Below are positions 9,601 to 18,094 of a stretch of 33,469 nucleotides of DNA, in pieces (position 1 is the stretch's first letter; the number at the start of each line of letters is the position of its first letter). The stretch is taken from the NCBI GenBank assembly GCA_029262755.1, contig JAJCYU010000205.1:1-33469 (forward strand), given 5' to 3'. Under the pieces are notes generated by a model. It did not search any database, was not told the DNA's origin, and saw only the letters and a program-made list of their open reading frames with translations. Source of the stretch: Anaerolineae bacterium. Its GTDB lineage: Bacteria; Chloroflexota; Anaerolineae; Epilineales; Epilineaceae. The translations under genes and the position numbers were made by a program.

Positions 9601-10232
9601 GCCAGCCGCTGGTAGACCCGCCGCGCATCCAGACGGTGGTCATGCTGGAGAAGTGGGCGGACCCGGCGCGCACGATGCGGCGCGAAGCGGTGGCCTACAA
9701 CGCGCAGGAAGAGTGCCTGCTCTACGACTGGCAGCTGGGGTCGGGCAAGGGCGGGACGAGCTCGGGCAGCGCCGTGTTCGCGGTGCCGCTGATGGCGAAG
9801 GGCAACCGCGGGATCACCACCGAGCTGGGCATCACGAACCTGGTGCCGAAGCCCGGCTTCACAGACTTCGTGGTGTACCTCTTCGACCAGAACGGGATGA
9901 TCGACTTCGTGTGCGAGAAGCTCAACGAGAAGCAGGTGGAGTACATCGACCTGAACTCGTGGGGCGCGATCCAGCCGGGCTACTTGGGCTCGGCGGTGGT
10001 GAGCGCGGTCTTCTGGGAGCACGATGTGTTCGACGCGCAGGGCGGCTTCGTGCGCAACCTGGTGGGCTTGGGCGGCGTGGCCGTCGAGCGCATCGGGGGC
10101 ACGCTGGGCACGGAGGACGTGCCGGGCGACGAGTCGAAGGCCTTCGAGGGCTTCCCGACCTTCGATCACTTCCTTGCACCGGTGGAGCCGAATTGCCCCG
10201 GCGTGAGCGGGCGCTTGCGACCCGGGAGCTAA
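3621..10232 (+). CDS. Giant secreted DUF11-repeat protein with inserted CHRD domain
   Basis: This is a 2203-residue exported protein. The ATG at 3621 is preferred over the in-frame TTG at 3606 because GAGAGGA lies 6 bases upstream and the product then begins with a typical signal peptide (hydrophobic core at residues 16-32, cleavage after AHA near residue 37). After a divergent first domain come DUF11 repeats starting near residues 196, 351, 495, 639, 802, 1006, 1176 and 1465. Between the last two lies a CHRD domain (about 1309-1426) with LTGASEVPPV, AAHIHRG, NGPVVFTL and YVNVHT..PSGEIRGQ. Residues 1605-2203 repeat the four-module Cys-containing unit of the upstream paralog. No membrane anchor or sorting motif is seen. 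It is probably a cell-surface or extracellular structural protein; the ligand is unknown. Confidence 0.88.
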   Translation: MLKTPGPRTDGAPRWLMFALAALLAVVAIPVFGSGTAHAQDVVVDFEVDPPISAIAGDTPFFGSLTTFSFDVEVFNDSEDDAEDVVFEFFVPKHTFVTAITFGGDPLNCQAGTPGDSNNPANCRLGTLNEGDDPIIVHIELNVNADTPELTWLDIDVQACYEDDDSDGAPQTSCDGDEFPSDNEAHAFTFVRTAADLNIVKSHTPAGSTLNAGEDIDYVSTVTNSGPSVARGMFFTDTLPPGVIFQGVEVYDQHGSRLPLGGDLNCGFQSTQGPSGTVWCELGDLPPGQPIQAQLRIVISAQIAPSAPAGFICNTSSVRSLQTTNFTADTDFAPFAGDLSNPDCVTLRDRAQVVIRKSSSPLHPVAGETFLWSYEIENLGPTDARDVLFTDTLPQGLAADGSTVYFDYIDDQAHAFCSEVSSSPSVINCRPTGSPFTAPPYVLPAGETVTFSVLVRIPAELVPGTYTNTGSVAIDNSTFTITTFSDDIEVRSVADLKVQKFVSPHNPVRAGEQFTYTILVDNLGPSTAYNIVVTDTLISSGLVRANGCSLAIRTSGGSIDEFSCNFALSTGVFDFATMGANHLNPRSTTDMGRAIITINATADQPIDLTNTVTVRSDSFDPDLANNMAMVAHSVSAVSDIAVTKTAMGEIVDPACGTAWIFDPNDPGVFPAPGFVASPTNVTAGRRISYTLTVTNNGPSHAENVVLSDRLPAGVTVVPGSLVASQGSCQTGTPGDPDDRLTCGIGYLPAGDSATVTFNVVTDNDLAPAMVLENDVFASADQFDDDNANNYAFTQTIVNTWADTEITKISVGDNITGYDATTMRPIHTDVAGQATAGLELRYELTVQNRGPSVVRNAQVLDLLPGQQDTGLDHDPVTFLRADGAYCRPADELQEFGVFGAGGGKFGQVLWCNLGDLAPGERVTFDIYVSVDPSVPDATTLTNGAFVWWGASSPPAQPGGFLGFPFPQIPPFSPITDDPCLDNNYFETDTLINAVADVGGPIPGLGESSVRKMDVPAEDRLDRPFEPDLAIAGDEHRYEITIGNAGPSDAQGLTVIDTLDFKQAGIAGETFLRCEPLDPDDEVTCIPGPGPNQITVQELIVQNEPIITGGVGVLPSMSFFQFYLITEVDSGYVLDADDTGTANGLVAQNQIDATATTTDFNLANNTDREITEIIAEADLRVTLVDDAAGFMACDPVEPGGTIFYEATVYNDGPSDARAVILEIQLPTGGVALDPDQVMVVAGNGAVIEVRDDGRILVAVGNDPNNEGVNELARLNAGNFDTIQIEAMVTADAVCGEDIAATATVRTTRSYFAPLTGASEVPPVVTGAVGRSWFFLDESSLELLYFIDVANIDNIVAAHIHRGMVGMNGPVVFTLYGGAPPPFGPGNPIGGVVQLSAGDVADLDAQRFYVNVHTTDVPSGEIRGQIALDPAAPTPYAPGIGLGPRTPTLDPNPLNNTDAETTTVVCPAIAVRKTVSFDGQCPGVDLSTVVNQTGQAVTYCYEISNTGTTFLDTILLTDTLTTRTTMATVIFTDVITAGPVDPKLPLGPGETVLSQVTVPHVTKECGTATDVVDVTAVAVNSGRTLMPCINGATAQDTALIEIPCDGVGHRLQLPVVGGENCDTWIQVQNVGNRDTKAMLVFWGEPGACPPQAAGPLKVECSGLLAPGTAWSFAANQIPAGANSGMVYTLPTDKVVDYLGQRLSFADLACMRLFDMIVGSHEWWYRFDTAYRAQEKFYGPFGPSGEQLVLDFETYLGEPLAATVNRACPDPTDPNVVVHAAYRGVSADEEGARDPVYSGYTYYAPLVFAGRGELNSTLYIHNSGDECTSLELWFSAQDNCLRSILGDVLSLAPGETVTFDPNTVIGPDWLGSAWIRASQPLGLIVDSMAPNHFTSYAGVPADVYDLGFSLGNQINFAPLIYSEYQGWDSVLQVQNMSGVNAAKVKVYFLDRSGDVITTLVDWVCPRGSQTFVLPVIGALPGNWVGSARAESQEWWTPGQPLVDPPRIQTVVMLEKWADPARTMRREAVAYNAQEECLLYDWQLGSGKGGTSSGSAVFAVPLMAKGNRGITTELGITNLVPKPGFTDFVVYLFDQNGMIDFVCEKLNEKQVEYIDLNSWGAIQPGYLGSAVVSAVFWEHDVFDAQGGFVRNLVGLGGVAVERIGGTLGTEDVPGDESKAFEGFPTFDHFLAPVEPNCPGVSGRLRPGS
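8434..10229 (+). repeat. Duplicated C-terminal unit, copy 2
   Basis: This is the second copy of the unit at 1504-3274. The four modules start near residues 1605, 1796, 1911 and 2050 of the protein. Conserved landmarks in both copies are CPPQAAGPLK, DWLGSAWIRASQP, PLIYSEYQGWD, KWADPARTMRREAVAYN and VPGDESKAFE. Confidence 0.85.
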
Positions 10233-10265
10233 TCGGCAGGACGTAGCAGCAACGTAGCAAGAATT

Positions 10266-10304
10266 CAAGAGCGGGGAGGGCAGCGATGCCCTCCCCGCTT
10301 CTTG
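10266..10304 (+). terminator. Hairpin terminator after giant DUF11 gene
   Basis: A 12-bp perfect stem (10271-10282 with 10287-10298) with a GCGA loop extends outward through CAAGA/TCTTG with a one-base bulge. It begins 38 bases after the stop codon. There is no long T tract, as is common in GC-rich genomes. Confidence 0.75.
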
Positions 10305-10440
10305 CTGCAAAGGCGCCGTAGGAGCCCTTACGCGCCGGCCTGACCCAAGTCCGAAGACGTCTGCGACGTTCAGCGCCGCCAACGTATCGCCGTCGCTGTC
10401 TAGACGGCACCGCGTTGAATTCGCTCGATCAGCGCTTCAC

Positions 10441-10516
10441 GGGCAAAAAGAATGCATGCGCCCGACCCTGGCAGCGGTGCTGAGCCATGCGCCCGGCGGA
10501 CTGATCGGAACCCGGG
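10441..10516 (+). pseudogene. Decayed fragment of a third copy of the surface-protein C-terminal unit
   Basis: The DNA from about 10441 aligns with the first surface-protein gene from about 2161, including 14 contiguous identical bases around the GCATGCGCCCGACC core. Read from 10453, it encodes CMRPTLAAVLSHAPGG, against CMRPTLADVLSLAPGE in the intact copy (13 of 16 identical). Similarity fades after about 10510 and the frame meets a stop near 10580. It resembles the first paralog more than the second, which has CLRSILGDVL here. The fragment has no start or flanking modules, so it is a relic rather than a gene. Confidence 0.75.
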
Positions 10517-10669
10517 GCATCAACCCGAGGTGCCATCGCACTCATCCAGCAGCCAAACGTACTGCCAAACGGTTGTCGATCTGACTTCACCCCAAACGGT
10601 TGGTTGTCGAGCAGCCGTTCACGTTGATCGACGCGGTTCGTAGAGCCGACGCTCGCATGGAGACCGGCT

Positions 10670-10696
10670 CCCGCGGTGGCCCGTGGCCACCGCGGG
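10670..10696 (-). terminator. Perfect 12-bp hairpin downstream of the minus-strand propeller gene
   Basis: CCCGCGGTGGCC at 10670-10681 pairs perfectly with GGCCACCGCGGG at 10685-10696 around a 3-base loop. It lies 21 bases past the stop codon of the minus-strand gene. No T tract follows on that strand, so its strength as an intrinsic terminator is uncertain. Confidence 0.6.
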
Positions 10697-10716
10697 CTTC
10701 CTTCAACCGTTCGAAT

Positions 10717-12198
10717 CTACGGCGCGACGTCGTAGCGGCAGCGGGCTTCGAGGCCGAAGTCCGGCATCGTGGCGATGATGGTGCGTCGTCCGGGCTCGCC
10801 GAGGATGCCGAGCGCGGCGGCCCACGGACGGCCGTTTACGATCGGACCGTCGTAGAGCGGTCGCTCGCCGGGGGGCGCGTGATCGATCACGATGCGGCCG
10901 CTACGCGTGCTGCTGAAGCGGGCGAAGAGGATCGTGCCGGGGCGGTAGGAGCGATCGCAGCCGGCCGACAGCCACAGGCGCAGGTCGGCGGGCGCAGGCG
11001 TGGGCGTCGGGCCCGCGGTTGGTCGGGCTGTGGGGCGCGGCGTGTTCGTTGGGGGCAGCGGCGTCGGCGGGTTGCCGGCCGCGGCCTCGAGGACAAGCAC
11101 CTGGTTGCGCGCCCGATCGTCGACGGCCAGGAGCAAGCGATCGTCGTAGGAGGCCATGGCCAAGCCCGCGGCCGCGCCCGAAGGCCAGCCTCCGGTGAGG
11201 ACCGTGCCCCAATCGCCGTTGCTGGCGTCGCGGATGGCGTAGTGATACGTGCCCGGCGGTCCCTCCCATACCAGGTGCGTGTTCTCCTTGGGTCCGAGCG
11301 CCATCGCCACGTGCGTGGCTGCCTGCTCGCCGCCTGGAAGCTCCGTCTCCAGGTCCCAAACCGCATCGTCACGTCGCGCCCAGACGGGGCCGGTGGCGGT
11401 GGGAAACGCGAGCTGCGGCACGTCGCCGCGATCCAGGACCAGCGCGATACGCCCAACCACGTCCACGGGGCTGATCACGGTCATGTTGGCGCGGCGCGGA
11501 AGGTCGCGCTCGTAGTACACGGAGCTGTTGGTCAGATCGTGATAGGCCACGTGATATGCGTCATCGGCGCCGACGGCGACGGCTCCGTGCCGGCCCACGT
11601 CCCCGATGGCGTTCGTGCGCAGGTTGAAGTCCTCCCGTGAGGCCCGCCACCGGCCCTGGCGCCAATCGAGGTTGGTCGCCGAATGGAAGCCGATGTGAGG
11701 ATCACCGCCCGCGGCGACCGCCAATGCCACCTCCGTGCCGCTCGGGTTGCTCGCCTCGACCTTGATGCGCTTCCACGTGCCGTCTGATTCGGGGAACGCG
11801 TAGCGCACACCGTAACGCGGATAGTCGTACGCGACGTGAAGCGCATCCCCGGCCACCGCGATCGAGGTCGTGGCCCCGATGTCCTCCGGGCCGTCGACGC
11901 GGGTCGCGGTCCATTCGCCGCCGGCCTCGGCTACGTGGAGCACCTCGGCTCCCGACGGGCCTTCCGGACCGTACAGCGCGAGGTGCGCCTGACCGGAAGC
12001 GTCGAAGGCGATGGAGGGACGGCTACCCGGAATCGTGCCTATGGTCTGCCAGACAATCTGATCCGGAGATGCGGCGGCGCGCGGCACCGTCGCGTGCGCT
12101 GCGCCCAACGCGAGCGACGCGATACTCACCGCGAGCGCGGGAATCCACGCGACGCGCGCGGCCTTCTTCAGCATGTGAATCGTCTTCGAAACGCCCAT
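10717..12198 (-). CDS. Secreted beta-propeller-like protein with Thr/Pro linker
   Basis: The predicted 493-residue product starts at the ATG at 12198, which has AAGGAAGGGA about 5 bases upstream. An in-frame ATG further upstream lacks this support. A signal peptide (hydrophobic at residues 13-31, cleavage after AHA) is followed by repeated units of the form G-x-HLA/HVAY...W near residues 60-360, typical of sialidase/BNR-like beta-propellers. No catalytic Asp/Arg/Glu set could be assigned, so sugar hydrolysis is not claimed. A Pro/Thr-rich linker (roughly residues 376-405) leads to a ~90-residue C-terminal domain with two cysteines. It is transcribed away from the suf operon; the 199 bases between the two start codons include a palindromic element. 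It is probably a cell-surface protein with unknown ligand. Confidence 0.75.
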   Translation of the reverse strand: MGVSKTIHMLKKAARVAWIPALAVSIASLALGAAHATVPRAAASPDQIVWQTIGTIPGSRPSIAFDASGQAHLALYGPEGPSGAEVLHVAEAGGEWTATRVDGPEDIGATTSIAVAGDALHVAYDYPRYGVRYAFPESDGTWKRIKVEASNPSGTEVALAVAAGGDPHIGFHSATNLDWRQGRWRASREDFNLRTNAIGDVGRHGAVAVGADDAYHVAYHDLTNSSVYYERDLPRRANMTVISPVDVVGRIALVLDRGDVPQLAFPTATGPVWARRDDAVWDLETELPGGEQAATHVAMALGPKENTHLVWEGPPGTYHYAIRDASNGDWGTVLTGGWPSGAAAGLAMASYDDRLLLAVDDRARNQVLVLEAAAGNPPTPLPPTNTPRPTARPTAGPTPTPAPADLRLWLSAGCDRSYRPGTILFARFSSTRSGRIVIDHAPPGERPLYDGPIVNGRPWAAALGILGEPGRRTIIATMPDFGLEARCRYDVAP

Positions 12199-12246
12199 GA
12201 AAATCCCTTCCTTCCGGCGTGCGGCAAGGGGTCGCCGCACTGAATT

Positions 12247-12279
12247 ATTCTTGTCCATATGAACAATAATCGCTATACT
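12247..12279 (+). promoter_or_regulatory. suf operon promoter overlapped by a 24-bp dyad
   Basis: TTGTCC (12251-12256), a 17-base spacer and TATACT (12274-12279) form a sigma-70-type promoter directed at sufB. The -35 hexamer lies inside an imperfect palindrome at 12247-12270 (core TTGTCCATATGAACAA, 7 of 8 pairs matching, with ATT/AAT flanks). A repressor bound there would block RNA polymerase. The right half (GAACAATA) recurs as TATTGTTC in the hesB/sufR control region, so a SufR-like repressor is the natural candidate; that assignment is inference. The implied 5' leader is about 110 bases. Confidence 0.65.
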
Positions 12280-12397
12280 CGAACGCTGCGTTGACCGCCC
12301 CAAACGGGCATCGGCGCACCCCTAATCATCGCGTGAAACAGGGGTTCGCGGCAAACGTGAGCCCCTTGCTCGGCACGGTAAATCAGGAGCAGCCCCT

Positions 12398-13846
<1,449 letters not shown>

Positions 13847-13924
13847 GGCTCCTGCCCACGAAGTTCCGTCACCCACCGCATCCGGTGCATTGCGCCGGCC
13901 GATAGCAAGCGAGAAGACACCATC

Positions 13925-14697
<773 letters not shown>

Positions 14698-14701
<4 letters not shown>

Positions 14702-16098
14702 GCGGATCCAATGCAACTGCCCCGAACGACTCGTCTCCCGTCCTGAACGCGGTCGGCGACGGCGCGGCCGGACGCTTCGTCGCGGACTTCAAAGCGACCT
14801 CGGGTCAGCTGTCCACCAACGGCCAGTCGTGGCTCGCGCCCATGCGCAGTGCGGCGATCGAGCGCTTCGCGACGCTCGGATTGCCGACGAGGCGCGACGA
14901 AGCGTGGCGCAAGACCGATTTGCGCTCGCTAGCCCGGACTGCCTTTCGCCCGGCCGCCGAGGTCGTTGCACCGGACGCAGACGCCATTACCGCACGCGTA
15001 GCGCAGCTGGCGTTCCCGTCCGTAGCAACGACGCGGCTCGTGTTCGTCAACGGGCGTTTCGCGCCGGAGCATTCCGACGCGTACGTACCGACCGACGCGG
15101 TGCGCGTCGAGCCCCTCGCGCATACGCTACGGGAAGCGCCTGAGCTTGCACAGCCGCACCTGGGTCGCGTGACGGAAAATGATGCGGATGCCTTCGGCGA
15201 GCTGAACACGGCGTTTATGACCGACGGCGGATTTGTGCTCGTGCCGGACGGCGTCACCGTAGTCACGCCCATCCACTTGATCTTCCTCACCGCGCCGGCG
15301 GACGGACCCGTGGCCCAGTATCCGCGCAATCTGTTCGTGATTGGAGACGGTGCAACCGCCACGATTCTGGAATCCTACGCGGGCGTCAACGACACGGACG
15401 TGTACCTCACGAACGCCTATAGCGAGGCGGTGGTCGGCGTCGAGGGCAACCTGACCCACTACAAGCTGCAGCGAGAGAGCGAGTCCGCGTACCACGTGGC
15501 GCGCTTGCAAGGGCGCCAGGAGAACGAGAGCACGATCACCAACACCAACGTCGCGCTAGGCGGCCGAATGGCCCGTACCGACATCGACCTGCACGTGGAC
15601 GGTAGCCGCTGCGAGACGATCATGAAGGGCCTCTACATGGCCCACGGCGAGCAGCACATCGACAACTACACCCGCCTAGATCACGCGCAGCCGGATTGCC
15701 ACAGCCACGAGCGCTACAAGGGCATCTTGGACGGGCGTTCCAGTGCCGTATTCACGGGCCGTATTCTGGTGCGGCAAGATGCGCAGCAGACGGACGCCAT
15801 CCAGGAGAACAGCGGATTGCTCCTCTCACGCGATGCTGCGCTCAGCACGCAGCCTCAGCTCGAGATCTTTGCCGATGACGTGAAGTGCACACACGGCGCC
15901 ACCGTGGGTGAACTACCGGAGAACCAACTGTTTTACCTCCGTGCGCGCGGTATCTCGACGGAAGAGGCCACGGGCATCCTGGCCTACGGCTACGCGAACG
16001 AGATTATCGAAGACATCGAGATCGAGCCGTTGCGTGAGCAGTTGGAGCAACTGATCCGCCTCCGCGTCCGAGAGCGCTTCGCCGCGCTCAAGCGCTAG
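14698..16098 (+). CDS. sufD: Fe-S cluster assembly protein SufD
   Basis: SufD is the non-scaffold partner of SufB in SufBC2D and is linked to iron entry. The start is the ATG overlapping the sufC stop by four bases, giving 466 residues. The C-terminal core is typical: [21 protein letters not shown], then [24 protein letters not shown] near residues 398-422, including the conserved His of the THGATVG motif. The N-terminal ~100 residues are less conserved, as usual for SufD. Only 16 bases separate it from sufU, so all four genes probably form one transcript. Confidence 0.95.
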
Positions 16099-16114
16099 CG
16101 GCGGCTACGTTCCG

Positions 16115-16729
16115 GTGAGCGATCTCTCCGACCTGTACCAAGAGGTCGTCGTCGAGCATGCGCGGAGCCCCCGCAACGCAGGCGTGCTGGAGGGCGAAGG
16201 CGTATTGCGTGCGGACGGCGACAATCCGCTGTGCGGCGACCGGATCACCGTGATGCTTGAGATCGACGCCGAGGAGCGGATCCGTGAGATTCGCTTTACC
16301 GGAGATGGCTGTGCGATCTCGACGGCCTCGGCGTCGCTCATGACGGAGGCCGTCACGGGTCTCGGCGTCGCGGACGCGTTGGCGCTCTTCGCCCGGTTCC
16401 GGGAGGTCATGACGACCGATGCAGATCCCGGCGCGACGTCGGCGGACGTGCTCAACACCGCCGCACGCGATGCGACGGTCGTGGATGGCGCCGATGTGGG
16501 GCATGCGGGCGTAGAGAGCGCAGACCCCGATAGCGTACCGCCCCTCGGTATGCTCGAAGCGTTGGTTGGCGTGCGTGCCTATCCCATGCGCGTGAAGTGC
16601 GCGACCCTGGCGTGGCACACGCTGCGCGCAGCGTTGCCGGACGAACCGGCCGCCGTCGCACCTACGACGCGGACCGTGCCCGTATCCGGTCGCGCCGCGG
16701 ACAGCGTCCCAGTGGTGTCCACCGAGTAA
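16115..16729 (+). CDS. sufU: SufU-type sulfur-transfer protein with enlarged loop
   Basis: SufU accepts persulfide sulfur from SufS through a zinc-bound cysteine site and passes it toward SufBCD. The 204-residue product starts at GTG. The zinc ligands are in place: Cys40 and Asp42 in NPLCGD, Cys66 in GDGCAIS, and Cys162 in RVKCATLAWHTL. The family is usually ~145-150 residues. Here the Cys66-Cys162 distance is about 34 residues longer than in Bacillus subtilis SufU (Cys66-Cys128, from memory). The extra residues (about 101-142) are acidic, and there is an additional ~30-residue C-terminal tail. It is last in the suf operon and convergent with the zinc-ribbon gene. Confidence 0.92.
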   Translation: MSDLSDLYQEVVVEHARSPRNAGVLEGEGVLRADGDNPLCGDRITVMLEIDAEERIREIRFTGDGCAISTASASLMTEAVTGLGVADALALFARFREVMTTDADPGATSADVLNTAARDATVVDGADVGHAGVESADPDSVPPLGMLEALVGVRAYPMRVKCATLAWHTLRAALPDEPAAVAPTTRTVPVSGRAADSVPVVSTE

Positions 16730-16776
16730 GGGCGCCGCACACGATCCCGCTTGCCCCTATCCATCGACTCGCGCCT

Positions 16777-17925
16777 TCAGCGTTGCAGGATGAGCGTACC
16801 GAAGGTGCGGGGATCGGTCCACGATCGGGACGGGCTGCTCGAGATCATGGTCAGCTGCACGGGGGTAGGCAGGTCGTTGTCGCTGACGTTCAACGCCCAG
16901 CCGATCGCCTCGGTGCGAAGCGGATCCACCCCCAAGAGCGCCCACGGAATCGCGCACTCGATCGCGTAGCCGTTGTTATGAAGCAAGGCCGCTAGCCGGA
17001 TGCCGCCTGCGTCGCGGTCCGTGGGGCGCCACGTCCAGGCTTCGGGCTCGCGGCCCTCGAAATTGCCGGGCGATAGGCCGATCTGCCAGTCGTCCCCGTT
17101 ATAGGTGCCCATGTCCCAATCCGCTTCGAGGTCTGTGTCGAGCTGGAGTTCGAGGCTGTCGCCAAGGTACATCTTGCGTCCCGCGGCGCCGTCCGGCTGG
17201 CTGAATACGTTGTCGAACACGCGCACCGCTACGTATAGCGCGTTCTCGTCCCAGCCCGTCCATGCTCGGGCGGTGATGTCCAACGCGCCTTCGAAGTGCT
17301 CCGGTTCGCCGAAGACGACCGCGTCGAATGCGGTGTGGTCATGTAGCCACTCGTTGAGCCCTCCATCGATCTCCGGCGACGTTGCGAAGCGCGGTGCAGT
17401 CCAGACGGGATTGCCCGGCCTGGTGCGGGCGGAGGGCGTCGGCGTGGGTGTAGGGACGCGTGTGGCCGTTGAAATCGTCTGTCCGGCCGCAGCAGAAGTT
17501 GGGATTGTCGGCTCGGAACCACCCGTGCCACCGGAGTCCGAGGCGCCCTGCAGCGCCAGCGACGTCGCCTGCGCAGCCGCGCCGGCCATGGCGCCCCCGC
17601 CCGTACCGGTGCTGGTGCCTTCCGACGGCGTCGCCTTCGGTTCGCCCGGCGTAGGCGCGGTCAGGGAGACAGCGGCACGGCCCTCGGAGGCTGGGGACGG
17701 CGCGAGGGCGACCTCGCTCGCGCGCCGGTCAAGAAATCGGGTAGCGAGCAACCCGGTCACGGTCAGCGCGAAAAGCGCGAGCGTGGCTGCACCCATCCGG
17801 CGCACCGCGGGGGAGCGGCCTCCCGAAACGCTGTCGGCTACGTTCAGGTCCGTCTGCGGCGAGCCGCATTCGGCGCAGTACCAGCTTGCGCCCTGGTTGC
17901 GATGACCGCACTTTGCGCAGATCAC
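16777..17925 (-). CDS. Zinc-ribbon / single-TM / CBM9-like domain protein
   Basis: The predicted 382-residue product starts at GTG. It opens with a zinc ribbon (Cys3, Cys6, Cys17, Cys20; CxxC-x10-CxxC), then one hydrophobic segment (about 45-64). A long Ser/Thr/Pro/Gly-rich linker (roughly 70-170) follows, ending in PTPTPTPSARTRP. The C-terminal ~205 residues resemble carbohydrate-binding module family 9 / DOMON-like sandwiches: IDGGLNEW, W.DENALYVAVRVFDN, GDSLELQLDTD, GYAIECAIPWALLG and a final GTLIL strand. If the TM is as predicted, the ribbon is cytoplasmic and the CBM9-like domain outside. The function is not known. It lies 169 bases downstream of fumC on the same strand and may be co-transcribed. 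Confidence 0.78.
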   Translation of the reverse strand: MICAKCGHRNQGASWYCAECGSPQTDLNVADSVSGGRSPAVRRMGAATLALFALTVTGLLATRFLDRRASEVALAPSPASEGRAAVSLTAPTPGEPKATPSEGTSTGTGGGAMAGAAAQATSLALQGASDSGGTGGSEPTIPTSAAAGQTISTATRVPTPTPTPSARTRPGNPVWTAPRFATSPEIDGGLNEWLHDHTAFDAVVFGEPEHFEGALDITARAWTGWDENALYVAVRVFDNVFSQPDGAAGRKMYLGDSLELQLDTDLEADWDMGTYNGDDWQIGLSPGNFEGREPEAWTWRPTDRDAGGIRLAALLHNNGYAIECAIPWALLGVDPLRTEAIGWALNVSDNDLPTPVQLTMISSSPSRSWTDPRTFGTLILQR

Positions 17926-18094
17926 GGCCGGCCACTCATGCGGAAGCGTAGGTGGCCACCGCAGCGTCCGACGACCCGTCGACCTGTGTGGCGAGGCACC
18001 ACGATCCGCCGGCGGACGACGCTCCCACTGACGATAGGGAACATACCTTCAAATGACGCCTCGGAAACTAGTTGCTCTGCGCCCCGACCAAGCC

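Larger units (their letters stand above)
10233..10716. other. Intergenic region between convergent genes
   Basis: This gap of 484 bases holds the hairpin ending the giant DUF11 gene, the decayed module fragment at 10441-10516, and a hairpin at 10670-10696 belonging to the minus-strand neighbour. I see no further gene, RNA or promoter in the remaining sequence. Confidence 0.7.

Noticed and set aside
10452-10643. Short plus-strand ORF in the intergenic region
   Set aside because: It is in a different frame from the decayed module fragment it overlaps; the in-frame similarity shows the region is a relic.
10600-11640. Plus-strand frame opposite the secreted propeller gene
   Set aside because: The minus-strand gene has a ribosome-binding site, signal peptide and repeat structure; the plus-strand frame has none.
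12291-12328. TTGACC ... TAATCA as a second suf promoter
   Set aside because: The spacer is 26 bases, far from the 16-18 needed; the TTGTCC-17-TATACT promoter upstream is much better.
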